From NCBI RefSeq assembly GCF_017115085.1, contig NZ_JABXKJ010000086.1:1-36574 (forward strand): a stretch of DNA of 36,574 bases, written 5' to 3'. Position 1 is the first letter of the stretch. Every line of letters begins with the position of its first letter. A program made the translations under genes and the position numbers. Shown here piece by piece: positions 1-8,040 of the stretch. Under the pieces are notes generated by a model that was not told the DNA's origin, searched no databases, and was given only the letters and a program-made list of their open reading frames with translations. This stretch comes from Nostoc sp. NMS7 (GTDB lineage Bacteria > Cyanobacteriota > Cyanobacteriia > Cyanobacteriales > Nostocaceae).

Positions 1-1
1 T

Positions 2-91
2 ACCGAAATGAGAAAGCAATTAAGCATTTTGAGTAAGCATTATGCCTTTTTGCTTATTGAAATCGAGTTAGATCGGGTATTAAAAGCTTGA
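2..91 (+). CDS. 3' end of an unidentified gene
   Basis: The frame is open from the left edge to TGA at 89-91 and encodes a 29-residue tail that ends in LIEIELDRVLKA. The hydrophobic/acidic helix-like composition suggests the real C-terminus of a protein lying mostly outside the window. An ATG at 8 could also make this a meaningless 27-aa ORF. I do not recognise the family. Confidence 0.3.
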   Translation, partial: TEMRKQLSILSKHYAFLLIEIELDRVLKA

Positions 92-236
92 CAAGCTAAG
101 AAAGACTGGAAAAATGACCTTACAAGACAATCAGCCTATTGCTGTGGGTAGGTTTGACTCGCTGCGATCGCATCAGTACCTATGCAGATAAAATTATTGA
201 ACTCGGTTATTTTATTAAGTCTACGTAGGTGGACTT

Positions 237-352
237 GGGAGCATCTCAGTGAAAGCAAATATACCAGATGAGAAACAAGATTTTTACTCTCTCTCCGAAC
301 CCACGGAGAGGGTTGGGGTGAGGTTTTACAAAGCTTTTTACGAAAGTGAGAT
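237..352. repeat. 116-bp dispersed hairpin repeat, copy 1
   Basis: This is nearly identical to 34511-34625. Both copies run from GGGAGCATCTCAGTGAAAGC to ACGAAAGTGAGAT. The middle forms a hairpin, CTCTCCG/CGGAGAG here and CTCTCCTT/AAGGAGAG in the other copy, so the stem is kept by paired changes while the sequence and length of the loop differ. The tail GGTTGGGGTGAGGTTTTACA is of a kind common between genes in Nostoc-type genomes. The copies differ by one base in length, so no reading frame through the repeat is conserved. That argues for a structured nucleic-acid element rather than a coding one. Confidence 0.8.
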
Positions 353-449
353 TGCCTCAACCTTCTATTTATTCTGGGTAGCTGAAGAAAAGTATCAGAA
401 AACTTTGCAAGAGTTTACTAACCTTGTAAAGGCAAATCAGCAAGATTAA
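249..449 (+). CDS. small ORF, N-terminal half made of repeat sequence
   Basis: A 66-codon ORF starts at GTG. About the first 35 residues are translated hairpin repeat (copy 1). The last 30 (FYLFWVAEEKYQKTLQEFTN and onward) have ordinary protein composition and may be the remnant of an older gene's C-terminus. The residues FYKAFYESE also appear at the front of the extended nagB-like frame at 34558, because both frames cross the same repeat. Most likely this is not a functional gene. No family is recognised. Confidence 0.25.
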   Translation: MKANIPDEKQDFYSLSEPTERVGVRFYKAFYESEIASTFYLFWVAEEKYQKTLQEFTNLVKANQQD

Positions 450-468
450 TTATCCTTTGATAGTAAAT

Positions 469-578
469 AGACCATGCTGTAGGGGCACAGCAATGCTCAT
501 TGGTGTCAACTTAAGCTTGAAACAGCCTCTCTCATAGCTTTGTCACCCGCCTGGGAATGAATTCCTTTGGCTAGAGTC
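469..578. repeat. left half of an inverted-repeat hairpin element
   Basis: The segment from AGACCAT at 469 through TGTCAACTTAAGC matches the left arm of the element at 35493-35737, including GGCACAGCAATGCTCATTGG. It is followed by CCCGCC and a small palindrome GGAAT-GA-ATTCC (554-565), the same order as in the complete copy. The remaining hairpins and the right arm are missing or decayed. A short echo, ATTGGTGTCAACTT, occurs near 675. The copy is degenerate or truncated. Confidence 0.6.
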
Positions 579-736
579 TGCATCTTTACTCTTTGTAGAT
601 TGCCTTATTAATTATCAGATATTAGGGACTGACAACAAATAAATTACCCAATCTTGTGTGGTGGGTATCTTGCCATTGGTGTCAACTTCAGAAAAAATCT
701 GCTTTGAGAACACGTTTTGCCCTCATCCCCTAACCC

Positions 737-1100
737 CTAGAATATTGTCGGATTTGCAAGCAGCCAAGCTTTCTCAGTCCATGCGTTATTAAATAACCCA
801 ACCTCTGGCGCTTTTAATTCAAATGAATGAGGTGGTGATTGTAGCAATAAGGGCAAACCTTTATCATGAGCCTCAACTAAGTTAACTATCCAGGGAAGAA
901 AGTCTAAGATTTCTTTTGGTAGTACAGTTAACTCAAAATCCCACAGCAAATTAAGACCTCGGCATACTTGTCCTTTTCTTAACATTGTGATATCAGCACT
1001 TTTGTTAATAGCCAGTCGAAGAATGAACGGGCGCAATGGCACAAATTCGTCAGGTGCCGTATAAGCGTATACATTTACATCGCGGAATTCAATCTTTCAT
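737..1100 (-). pseudogene. small protein gene frameshifted after its start
   Basis: A minus-strand frame encodes about 119 residues, roughly IEFRDVNVYAYTAPDEFVPL to WLLANPTIF, with believable composition, and ends at TAG 737-739. No good start exists in frame: TGA lies at 1097-1099, and the first conventional start is GTG at 1042, which would cut off the well-formed RDVNVYAYTAPDEF segment. An ATG at 1098-1100 is followed by AAAG. Removing one A gives ATG AAG ATT GAA TTC, joining the start to the long frame as MKIEFRDV. I infer a one-base homopolymer insertion, either a true mutation or a sequencing error. The family is not recognised. Confidence 0.5.
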
Positions 1101-1395
1101 ACCGACTTTAACATAAATTCAGAGGTTATATTCATAAGCAACAGTATACTTATCTGTTAAGCTAAATACTTAGACAGTTGGCAAAACTGGTTTAAAATTA
1201 ACCTACCAGCGATCGCCTGAAATTTAATAATCACCAAAAAATTCAATCACTGAATATTTTTTCCTCAGATAGTATTAGGAATTTTTAAATTTTATTTACT
1301 CAAAATTTTGAGAGAATTCAATTAAATGAAACCAGTGCGATCGCTTGTAACGTAAAATTAATCTCCATCCGGCATTTGCTAACACCTTGACACCC

Positions 1396-2907
1396 ATGTA
1401 TTGCGACTACCTGATCCAAATCCTGACTGCCCGTGTGTATGATGTTGCCCAGGAAACACCACTGGATTATGCCCCAAATTTGTCTGCGCGGCTGAATAAT
1501 CAACTCCTGCTGAAACGTGAAGATATGCAGTCAGTATTTTCCTTTAAACTGCGGGGTGCTTATAACAAAATGGTGCAACTGCCACCAGAGATATTGGCAA
1601 AGGGTGTAATCGCGGCATCTGCGGGGAACCATGCTCAGGGAGTCGCCCTTGCAGCCCAACGTTTGGGAACTAAAGCGATTATCGTCATGCCAATAACCAC
1701 ACCCCAAGTCAAGGTAGACGCGGTGAGAATGAGGGGCGGAGCAGTCGTTTTACATGGAAACACCTACGACGATGCTTATAGCTATGCCCGTGAATTAGAA
1801 GTGGAAAAGGGATTGACCTTTATTCATCCCTTTGATGATCCCCATGTGATTGCTGGACAGGGAACAATCGGGATGGAAATTTTACGACAATATCAGCAAC
1901 CTATCCATGCGATTTTTGTGGCAATTGGAGGAGGCGGATTAATTTCTGGGATTGGGGCTTATGTGAAACGGTTGCGTCCGGAAATCAAGATTATTGGTGT
2001 TGAACCAGTAGATGCTGATGCGATGTCTCAATCGCTCAAAGCCGGACATCGGGTGCGCTTGTCCCAAGTGGGGTTATTTGCTGATGGTGTAGCGGTGCGG
2101 GAAGTAGGGGAAGAAACCTTCCGTTTATGTCAGCAGTATGTAGATGAAATTATTCTGGTGGATACAGACGCTACTTGTGCTGCAATTAAAGACGTGTTTG
2201 AGGATACGCGATCTATTTTAGAACCAGCCGGTGCATTAGCGATCGCAGCTGCCAAAGCCTACGTAGAACGAGAACAAATCGAGGCACAAACCTTAATTGC
2301 GATCGCCTGCGGTGCAAACATGAATTTTGATCGCCTCCGCTTTGTGGCAGAACGGGCAGAGTTCGGCGAACGCCGGGAAGCGATCTTTGCAGTCACAATT
2401 CCTGAAGAACGGGGAAGTATTCGCCAATTTTGTGAATGTATTGGCAACCGTAATCTTACCGAGTTTAATTATCGCATTGCCGATGAAAAAACAGCCCATA
2501 TTTTTGTCGGTGTGCAAATTCAAAACCGTGCCGATGCTGCAAAGATGGTAGAAACCTTTGAAGCTCAAGGATTTAAAACTCTTGATTTAACGGACGACGA
2601 ACTAACTAAATTACATCTGCGACACATGGTAGGTGGACACTCTCCCCTGGCTCACAATGAATTGCTTTACCGTTTTGAGTTTCCCGAACGTCCCGGCGCA
2701 TTGATGAAGTTTGTTACTTCCATGAATCCTGCCTGGAATATTAGTCTTTTTCACTACCGCAACAACGGCGCAGACTACGGACGAATCGTTGTCGGTATCC
2801 AGGTTCCTCCCCACGAGATGGAGGAGTGGCAAGCTTTTCTCGATCACCTGGGCTATCGCTATTGGGATGAAAATAAGAATCCGGCATATAAGCTGTTTTT
2901 GGGATGA
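1396..2907 (+). CDS. ilvA: threonine ammonia-lyase, biosynthetic (IlvA)
   Basis: This PLP enzyme deaminates L-threonine to 2-oxobutanoate, the first committed step of isoleucine synthesis. From ATG 1396 it is 503 aa, the length usual for the long biosynthetic form. The PLP lysine lies in SFKLRGAY (K51), the substrate loop is SAGNHAQG, and the phosphate-binding glycine loop is GGGGLISGIG. After about residue 330 come the two ACT-like regulatory domains (EERGSIRQF and later FPERPGALMKF) that bind isoleucine and valine in this family. The frame extends to a TTG at 1387, but ATG 1396 fits better. It is not in an operon here, and nonamer repeats begin almost at its stop codon. Confidence 0.95.
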   Translation: MYCDYLIQILTARVYDVAQETPLDYAPNLSARLNNQLLLKREDMQSVFSFKLRGAYNKMVQLPPEILAKGVIAASAGNHAQGVALAAQRLGTKAIIVMPITTPQVKVDAVRMRGGAVVLHGNTYDDAYSYARELEVEKGLTFIHPFDDPHVIAGQGTIGMEILRQYQQPIHAIFVAIGGGGLISGIGAYVKRLRPEIKIIGVEPVDADAMSQSLKAGHRVRLSQVGLFADGVAVREVGEETFRLCQQYVDEIILVDTDATCAAIKDVFEDTRSILEPAGALAIAAAKAYVEREQIEAQTLIAIACGANMNFDRLRFVAERAEFGERREAIFAVTIPEERGSIRQFCECIGNRNLTEFNYRIADEKTAHIFVGVQIQNRADAAKMVETFEAQGFKTLDLTDDELTKLHLRHMVGGHSPLAHNELLYRFEFPERPGALMKFVTSMNPAWNISLFHYRNNGADYGRIVVGIQVPPHEMEEWQAFLDHLGYRYWDENKNPAYKLFLG

Positions 2908-2910
2908 GGA

Positions 2911-2964
2911 GGATGAGGGGGATGAGGGAGATAAGGGAGACAAGGGAGACAAGGGAGACAAGGG
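2911..2964. repeat. 9-bp tandem repeat after ilvA
   Basis: Six consecutive 9-bp units: GGATGAGGG twice, AGATAAGGG once, AGACAAGGG three times. A further degenerate unit overlaps the ilvA stop codon (TGA 2905-2907). Purine-rich short tandem repeats of this kind are frequent between genes in Nostoc-like genomes. Confidence 0.85.
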
Positions 2965-2991
2965 AGAATTATTCAACAAGTTTCTTCCTTA

Positions 2992-3023
2992 TGCCCAATG
3001 CCCAATACCCCATGCCCCATGCC
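2992..3023. repeat. heptanucleotide tandem repeat (STRR type)
   Basis: Degenerate 7-bp units TGCCCAA, TGCCCAA, TACCCCA, TGCCCCA, TGCCAAT lie in the short gap between convergent genes. This matches the short tandemly repeated repetitive sequences described in heterocystous cyanobacteria. Confidence 0.75.
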
Positions 3024-3026
3024 AAT

Positions 3027-4067
3027 TTAGCGAGAACTTCTCTTTGATATCAGATTGGAGTCCCAAGTATAGAAGCCAATTTGGTCAGGAACCCTAGAGA
3101 ATCTGCCTGTCCGATAGCCTCTAGATAATTCATTCAGCACCTTATTTTTGATCTCTCTAACTTGCTGAGAATCTATTTCTCCATAAATTCCGGCGATGAC
3201 TTCAGCGACGCTGAAAACTTTACCTGAATTTTCTTCTAACAGAGAGGTGAGGGCATCAATTAAGAATTGACCCTCAAAGGCTTTGAGCATTGGTACTGTT
3301 TTTGTCGGGGGTACGAAAGCTTTCTTCTTTTTGTTTTTAATGCTTTTATAAGCATTATTGCCATTACTTGGGGCTACTAAACTTAAATTGAGAGTATAAC
3401 AACCTGGCTCATCGGGAATAGTTACCCAGTAATTCCTTTCTCTGCCTTGGGTGAGGGAAGATTGAACCCTACCTTTAACTACTTTGAATAGATTGGAATC
3501 TAACTCTCCATAAAGCGATCGCACGATAAAATCGATATGACAGACAGTACCTATTTGCTCAAGCAATAGCTGTTTTATGGCTTGTATTCGTGAGAGAGCG
3601 TGCTGATATTGAGGTAGCATGGGAATTTCCGCCACCCTCGTTGAACTATCGTTGTTCTCTGTGGGTGTCTCTATATCTGGCGATCTAGTTAGAGATTGAC
3701 TCTCTTTTGTATCAACAGCAGCAGAAAAGGAATTATCTATGCCAACCAAGTCTTTGTCTTTTCGTTCTGACTGTACAGACTCCACCAAGTTGATTTCGTC
3801 GATGTCATCAAGGGGTGATAAAAACCGCAGAGAGCCTACTTGGGAATGATTTGAGGTTTCATCAGTCGGCGTCAGTTTTGATATCTGCTTGTTGGCATCA
3901 GCAAAAGACCAGTTAGACAACAACGCTTCTACATGATCGAGCTGAATTCGCGCCTGCACAAAGAGGCGTTCATACTCTTCTGTAAGGCGAACATAATAGT
4001 CTCGTAATTCCAACAGTGGTGAGAGAAAGCTGCCCGCAGGTGGTTCTAATTGTCCATTTTGAGTCAT
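3027..4067 (-). CDS. hypothetical protein with a duplicated C-terminal domain
   Basis: 346 aa of unknown function. Residues 17-52 look like a coiled coil (LELRDYYVRLTEEYERLFVQ). Residues 60-148 are polar and probably disordered. The rest holds two copies of an ~80-residue module, at about 149-228 and 259-337. Each has a helical start, then SLYGELDS or GIYGEIDS, a basic helix (VVKGRVQSSL, EIKNKVLNEL), then a strand segment with IPDEPGCYTLN or VPDQIGFYTWD. The helix-helix-strand pattern suggests winged-helix-like folds, which is an inference. It starts 10 bp after the zinc-ribbon gene on the same strand, so the two probably form an operon. Confidence 0.8.
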   Translation of the reverse strand: MTQNGQLEPPAGSFLSPLLELRDYYVRLTEEYERLFVQARIQLDHVEALLSNWSFADANKQISKLTPTDETSNHSQVGSLRFLSPLDDIDEINLVESVQSERKDKDLVGIDNSFSAAVDTKESQSLTRSPDIETPTENNDSSTRVAEIPMLPQYQHALSRIQAIKQLLLEQIGTVCHIDFIVRSLYGELDSNLFKVVKGRVQSSLTQGRERNYWVTIPDEPGCYTLNLSLVAPSNGNNAYKSIKNKKKKAFVPPTKTVPMLKAFEGQFLIDALTSLLEENSGKVFSVAEVIAGIYGEIDSQQVREIKNKVLNELSRGYRTGRFSRVPDQIGFYTWDSNLISKRSSR

Positions 4068-4077
4068 AAGGCTTCAA

Positions 4078-4323
4078 TTAATTTAAATCGATGTCACTTT
4101 TATAAGACATTGCTCTGGGTTTGGCTTTGTGAGGTGTTGGCTGGGATTTCTTCGGCGGTTGGGGAGGGCGACATCTCTCACAATATAAAGGTCGAGGTCC
4201 GAAAGTCTCGCGTTTAGTCGCTTCGTTACACTCTTTACAAACAAAGTTGAAAACACGAGTATGAATCTGTCTTTGGTGCGCCCTGACAGTATATTCCCTA
4301 ACATCAATGAATTTACTTGCCAT
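4078..4323 (-). CDS. zinc-ribbon small protein
   Basis: From ATG 4323 the product is 81 aa, beginning [20 protein letters not shown]. One zinc-ribbon motif, CKEC and CERC separated by about 19 residues, is followed by a Pro/Lys/Gln-rich tail ([17 protein letters not shown]) that is probably disordered. The longer in-frame start at 4365 adds 14 residues of non-conserved appearance. The gene is immediately upstream of the 346-aa protein, suggesting co-transcription and a shared, perhaps nucleic-acid-related, role. No named family is recognised. Confidence 0.75.
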   Translation of the reverse strand: MASKFIDVREYTVRAHQRQIHTRVFNFVCKECNEATKRETFGPRPLYCERCRPPQPPKKSQPTPHKAKPRAMSYKSDIDLN

Positions 4324-4365
4324 AATCAGGAATTGTGAATTGCCGTCGGATGAACGTCTTATCAA

Positions 4366-4727
4366 TATAGCTATTCAAGCAAATCAAAGTGCATCAGTGT
4401 GTGTTTATGTAGAAGTTTTATTCAAATCAGTGAATTTGATGCCTAGCATAAAGTCCAGATGAGCAACTTGATAGTTAGCCATTGACTATCCTTTCAGCAT
4501 ATAATTCATGATGAGCAAACAGTACTACCATTCTTTAGGCGTAGGCGATCGCCATCCCCCTGATCAGGAAAATTGGGAATGGCGAAGTAGGGAAGTATTC
4601 ACTTCCACTTCTATTGATTGGCAAATCGGGCGATCGCCAGTGTGTTTAATTGCCCATCATAAAATTACCTCACTCCTAACCCCTCTTCATGGTAGAGGCG
4701 TGATGCTTAACCAAGCCATTCCGATCC
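4366..4727. other. intergenic region without a convincing gene
   Basis: The stretch contains two HIP1-type sites (4548, 4631) and CACTCCTAACCCCTCTTCAT, a Nostoc-type dispersed repeat. A plus-strand 79-codon frame (4508-4747) runs into the tonB terminator and shows no domain. Promoter signals for the zinc-ribbon operon should lie at the left end, but I cannot place a -10/-35 pair with confidence. Confidence 0.5.
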
Positions 4728-4761
4728 AAAGAAAAACCGCCTCCTAAAAACAGGAAGCGGT
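4728..4761 (-). terminator. Rho-independent terminator of tonB
   Basis: Read on the minus strand: ACCGCTTCCT, loop GTTTTT, AGGAGGCGGT, then TTTTTCTTT. The stem is GC-rich with one mismatch and the T-run follows directly. It lies about 43 bp beyond the tonB stop, in the correct orientation. Confidence 0.8.
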
Positions 4762-4803
4762 GCGATCGCTAATCAAAGTATGATTCCAGTAAGTTTTGTC
4801 GCT

Positions 4804-6186
4804 CTACGGCTGACTGGGAGTAGCAGGCGGTGCAGCAGGTTGCGATTGAGGTTGTGGGCGTAAACGGCGCAAAGACTCCCGCAACTTGTTCTGGCTGGTG
4901 TTTTCTCCTTGCCGCCGCCGAGTTGGGGTTGCTTGTGGCTGTTGTGATGAATCGTTACCCGCTCGTTCACGTTGGATGCTGCGTAGGGAGTCTCTGGCAC
5001 TTCCTTGAGTGCGATTTATCCTCGCTTCAGATGATGAGCCTGAGGTAATAATTTCTCGTCTTTGAGGTTCCAACCGTCTACTCAATCCAGATATTGCTGG
5101 TCTTGTGGCTGTAGCTTCATTAGATGGGGGTGTCAACTCTCTGCGCCGACGTCTTGGATTTTCGGGTGTGGAGTTAGCAGCTGCTGCCTGCTGGGTTCTT
5201 TCTTCTGCTTCTCTTTGTGCTTGCCGTTCTTGAACTTGGCGCGATCGCCGTGAACCTTTTATGGCAAATTCAGTGGCGATCGATACTCCTTGTCTACCAC
5301 CTTCTGCGGGTTTTAATTTCCACTCACGCGCCTGTCTGGCGGTTTCTTCATCTAATTCGCGGTTTCCACTGGAGCGAGCAATCCGCACATTGGTAACATT
5401 GCCTTGTGAGTCAGTATCTACAGCTACTTCTACTCTGCCTTCGACTCCTCGCCGTCTTGCGGCATCAGGATACTTGGCATTACATTCGCGGCAGGCTGCA
5501 CGACCATTAACATTACCATTACCATTACCTGAACTGTTAATTTGTGGAGGTGTTGGCACTGTTGGCGCTGTTGCTACTGTCGGACGCTTTCCGACTCCAC
5601 TGCCAATTCCTGAGCCAATTCCTGAACCTCTACCACTGCCAATTCCTGAACCAATTCCTGAACCTGAACCTGTACTTAAAGCAACACCAGAGCCAGAGCT
5701 ACCAGAGTTATCTGTCAGGACTGGACTACCACCGCCACCACCGCCACCGCCGCTCACAGGTGCAACAGTTTTCACCGGGACTTCTGCCTTGGGAGCAATT
5801 TCCCTATTTGTTGGTTGGGGGTTTTGAGTAGTTTGTTTTGGTTGTTCTTGAACTGGCTGAATTTTTGGTCTTTCAATCAATTCTTGTACTGGTTTTTGTA
5901 CTGGTGAAATTTCTCTAGGCTGTTTTTGAATAATTTCTGGTTCTTTTTTGGGTTTTTCTGGAATTTTTTCAAGTGGTTTTTCTGGTTCGGCAGTCGGAGA
6001 ATCTATGATCGCCACCTCCATTGGTTCTTCTTCGCCTGTGGACACTCTCGTCAAATAATTACCTATACCTGAGGACAGTACGCCGATATGCAGCGCCAGT
6101 GAACCGATCAGACTGTAAGTCAGAAAAGACTTGAGAGCCTCAACTTCTTTGGAACGTTGCTCGACAGTAGTGCCGGAAAAACTCAT
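4804..6186 (-). CDS. tonB: TonB energy transducer with a C-terminal extension
   Basis: 460 aa. TonB couples the inner-membrane proton motive force, through ExbB/ExbD, to outer-membrane receptors for siderophores and other large substrates. One membrane segment lies at about 20-42 (FLTYSLIGSLALHIGVL), followed by a Pro/Lys/Glu-rich spacer (65-140), a Gly/Ser tract (146-200, GSGIGSG repeats), and the TonB C-terminal domain at about 236-310 (CNAKYPDAARRRGVEGRVEV, EWKLKPAEGG). Oddly, about 150 residues of Arg/Gln/Ser-rich, probably disordered sequence follow the domain, where TonB proteins normally end. CREC precedes the domain. The gene is divergent from exbB-exbD, supporting one functional unit. 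Confidence 0.9.
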   Translation of the reverse strand: MSFSGTTVEQRSKEVEALKSFLTYSLIGSLALHIGVLSSGIGNYLTRVSTGEEEPMEVAIIDSPTAEPEKPLEKIPEKPKKEPEIIQKQPREISPVQKPVQELIERPKIQPVQEQPKQTTQNPQPTNREIAPKAEVPVKTVAPVSGGGGGGGGSPVLTDNSGSSGSGVALSTGSGSGIGSGIGSGRGSGIGSGIGSGVGKRPTVATAPTVPTPPQINSSGNGNGNVNGRAACRECNAKYPDAARRRGVEGRVEVAVDTDSQGNVTNVRIARSSGNRELDEETARQAREWKLKPAEGGRQGVSIATEFAIKGSRRSRQVQERQAQREAEERTQQAAAANSTPENPRRRRRELTPPSNEATATRPAISGLSRRLEPQRREIITSGSSSEARINRTQGSARDSLRSIQRERAGNDSSQQPQATPTRRRQGENTSQNKLRESLRRLRPQPQSQPAAPPATPSQP

Positions 6187-6535
6187 AGCTATTGCTACCT
6201 ATTCTCACTAATTTAGTCATCTTAGAATGCATGGTTGCAAATATCAAGTAAAAAATTAAAATTATTTCGGGCAGTATTACGGAAAAGATACTTCCTCATA
6301 AAAATATCTTTGAAAAATACTCTTGATTCTGAGGATTTATAGATAAAGTTAATTTTTGTGTTATGTATTGATTAAATTAATTTATCTAATACAAAAAAAG
6401 ATTAAAAAGGTTTAATGAGATTTAGATTTGAAAAAATTCTGATTATATCTTAAACTTTATTGAGAAAAAGTTTCATTTTTTACCTTGATTCTGGTAGTCT
6501 GATTTTGTATTGTTGATGACGTTTAGAGGCACTAC
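6187..6535. promoter_or_regulatory. AT-rich divergent promoter region, tonB / exbBD
   Basis: 349 bp of very AT-rich DNA between divergent genes of one transport system must carry both promoters. A near-palindrome GATTAAATTAATTTATC lies at 6370-6386 and resembles an iron-regulator (Fur-type) site in composition only. I cannot assign a regulator from sequence alone. Confidence 0.4.
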
Positions 6536-7204
6536 ATGGGAATTCAGAATTTGTTTGCAGCAGGTGGTGTGGTCATGTTGCCCCTGTTGCTGTTTTCGGT
6601 GTTGGCAGGGGCACTAATGATTGAGCGGGCGAAGTTTTGGCTACAGATTGGTAAGCGTCAAAACCGGGTGGTGCGAGAGGTTTTAAATCTTTATCGACTT
6701 GATAATGTCGTTAGTGCTGTTGATAAGCTGCAAAAAAATGTAGATTTACCTATAGCACGGATTTTTCTGGCCGGACTACAGCTAGAAAGACCGACTCCAG
6801 AAAAATTTCGTTTGGCTTTGAAAAGCGAGGCGCAAGCAGAAATCCCTATACTCAAGCGGTTTCAACCTGTATTTGACACCATTATCGGTTTAGCGCCTCT
6901 GTTGGGACTTCTCGGTACAATTTTAGGATTAATTCGCTCATTTGCTGGACTGAATGTTGGTGATGTCGGAGGTACTAAAACTGGTGCAGTCACTAGTGGG
7001 ATTAGTGAAGCTTTAGTTGCTACCGCCTCAGGATTGATTGTGGCTATCTTTGTGCTTTTAGGAGCCAGCATCTTCCGGGGACTATACCAGCGACAGATAA
7101 CCATGATTCAAGAGTACGGCGGACAGCTAGAAATACTGTTCCTCGATCGCTATGACCAACTTGATCGCCATGAACAACAGGAGAAGTCTTATGGATCTAG
7201 ATGA
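6536..7204 (+). CDS. exbB: ExbB/TolQ-family proton channel subunit
   Basis: 222 aa inner-membrane protein of the MotA/TolQ/ExbB family, which forms the proton-conducting pentamer that drives TonB. The first membrane helix is at about 8-30 (AGGVVMLPLLLFSVLAGALM). The second and third are at about 120-145 (IIGLAPLLGLLGTILGLIRS) and 160-185 (ALVATASGLIVAIFVLLG), the family's signature pair with its conserved glycines and Thr. ATG 6536 has AGAGG just upstream. The 3' end overlaps the exbD start, so the two are translationally coupled. Confidence 0.93.
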   Translation: MGIQNLFAAGGVVMLPLLLFSVLAGALMIERAKFWLQIGKRQNRVVREVLNLYRLDNVVSAVDKLQKNVDLPIARIFLAGLQLERPTPEKFRLALKSEAQAEIPILKRFQPVFDTIIGLAPLLGLLGTILGLIRSFAGLNVGDVGGTKTGAVTSGISEALVATASGLIVAIFVLLGASIFRGLYQRQITMIQEYGGQLEILFLDRYDQLDRHEQQEKSYGSR

Positions 7205-7598
7205 TAATGAACCAGATTTAGCACCATTTATAAATGTAGTACCTCTGATTGATGTAATGTTTGCCCTTTTGACATTTTTTATTATGTCAACGCTGTTTTT
7301 AACCCGATCAGAAGGATTGCCAGTAAATCTACCGAAGGCAGCCACGGCGAAGGAACAGCGAATTCCCACTAAAATTACGATCACGGTAGATGAAAAAGGT
7401 CAGGTAAGCCTAAACCGCGATCCAATAGCAGTTAATGATTTAGCACCGAAAGTGCGGACTTTAGTTGGTTCTAACCCAGATGCATTGGTAATTATTAATG
7501 CTGATCAAAAAGTCTTGCACGGTGAGGTAGTGGGGATAATGGATCAAGTACGTCAGGTGAAGGGAGCAAGATTAGCGATCGCTACTCAAAGAAAGTAA
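7191..7598 (+). CDS. exbD: ExbD/TolR-family protein
   Basis: ExbD partners ExbB in the TonB motor, and its single helix carries the proton-binding Asp. Here the motif is VVPLIDVMFALLTFFIMST, with Asp in PLID. The periplasmic part follows (ITITVDEKGQVSLN, ALVIINADQKVLHGEVV). I choose ATG 7191 (135 aa, MDLDDNEPDLAPFINVVPL) because AGGAGA lies six bases upstream and the family starts this way. In-frame ATGs at 7152 and 7170 would place 7-13 extra residues inside exbB. It overlaps exbB by 14 bp. Confidence 0.93.
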   Translation: MDLDDNEPDLAPFINVVPLIDVMFALLTFFIMSTLFLTRSEGLPVNLPKAATAKEQRIPTKITITVDEKGQVSLNRDPIAVNDLAPKVRTLVGSNPDALVIINADQKVLHGEVVGIMDQVRQVKGARLAIATQRK

Positions 7599-7740
7599 GT
7601 ATAAATATTGTACATCAGAAGTTCAGTGAGTCAGGAACATTCTATATTCTGACTCCTAACTCCTTCTTGTATGATGATTACAGTGGCGATGTCTACTACC
7701 AGCTAGGCTTACGCATCTGCAATCCTATAAGTTTAAATCA

Positions 7741-7771
7741 GATCCCCGACTTCTTAGAGAAGTCGGGGATC
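7741..7771. terminator. perfect 14-bp hairpin, dispersed repeat or terminator
   Basis: GATCCCCGACTTCT, loop TAG, then the exact reverse complement. The plus-strand continuation CTCGTTGTTT is moderately T-rich. It lies 143 bp past exbD and could end exbBD transcription. The same 'GATCCCCGACTTCTT' hairpin type is widespread in Nostoc genomes as a repeat. Confidence 0.65.
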
Positions 7772-7935
7772 TCGTTGTTTACGAATAATTAAGTAGGGCT
7801 ATAGTGAGCAATTCGACACAAATCAACATTAATAGCGCGATCGCTAGAACTTGATCTTAAAAATTTACACCGAAAAGTTGTGACGCGCAAGTTGCACAAG
7901 TTGGAAATTTTTAGCAACAAAATTCAATATACTAA

Positions 7936-8028
7936 CAAATTAAAGACTGGTTGGAAGATGTTCCTTATTTGGTTGCTTCTGAGAAAGGAGTTTATTCATC
8001 AGTTAAAAGTGGTGATTATGAATCTTAG
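7936..8028 (+). pseudogene. C-terminal gene remnant upstream of the NACHT locus
   Basis: An open frame of 30 codons between a TAA (7933) and a TAG (8026) reads QIKDWLEDVPYLVASEKGVY and ends VKSGDYES. It has natural protein composition but no start codon. It looks like the surviving tail of a deleted gene. I do not recognise the family. The remaining sequence between exbD and this point is AT-rich with one HIP1 site. Confidence 0.35.
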
Positions 8029-8040
8029 GACGTAACTTTA

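Noticed and set aside
2611..2979. 122-codon minus-strand ORF starting MLNNSPLSPLSPLSP
   Set aside because: Translation of the 9-bp tandem repeat followed by antisense ilvA.
4508..4747. 79-codon plus-strand ORF beginning MMSKQYYHSLGVGDRHPP
   Set aside because: It carries HIP1 and dispersed-repeat sequence, runs through the stem of the tonB terminator and shows no domain or clear ribosome site.
5261..5827. 188-codon Pro/Glu-rich plus-strand ORF
   Set aside because: It is the antisense of the Gly/Ser-rich part of tonB. The composition follows from the repeats.
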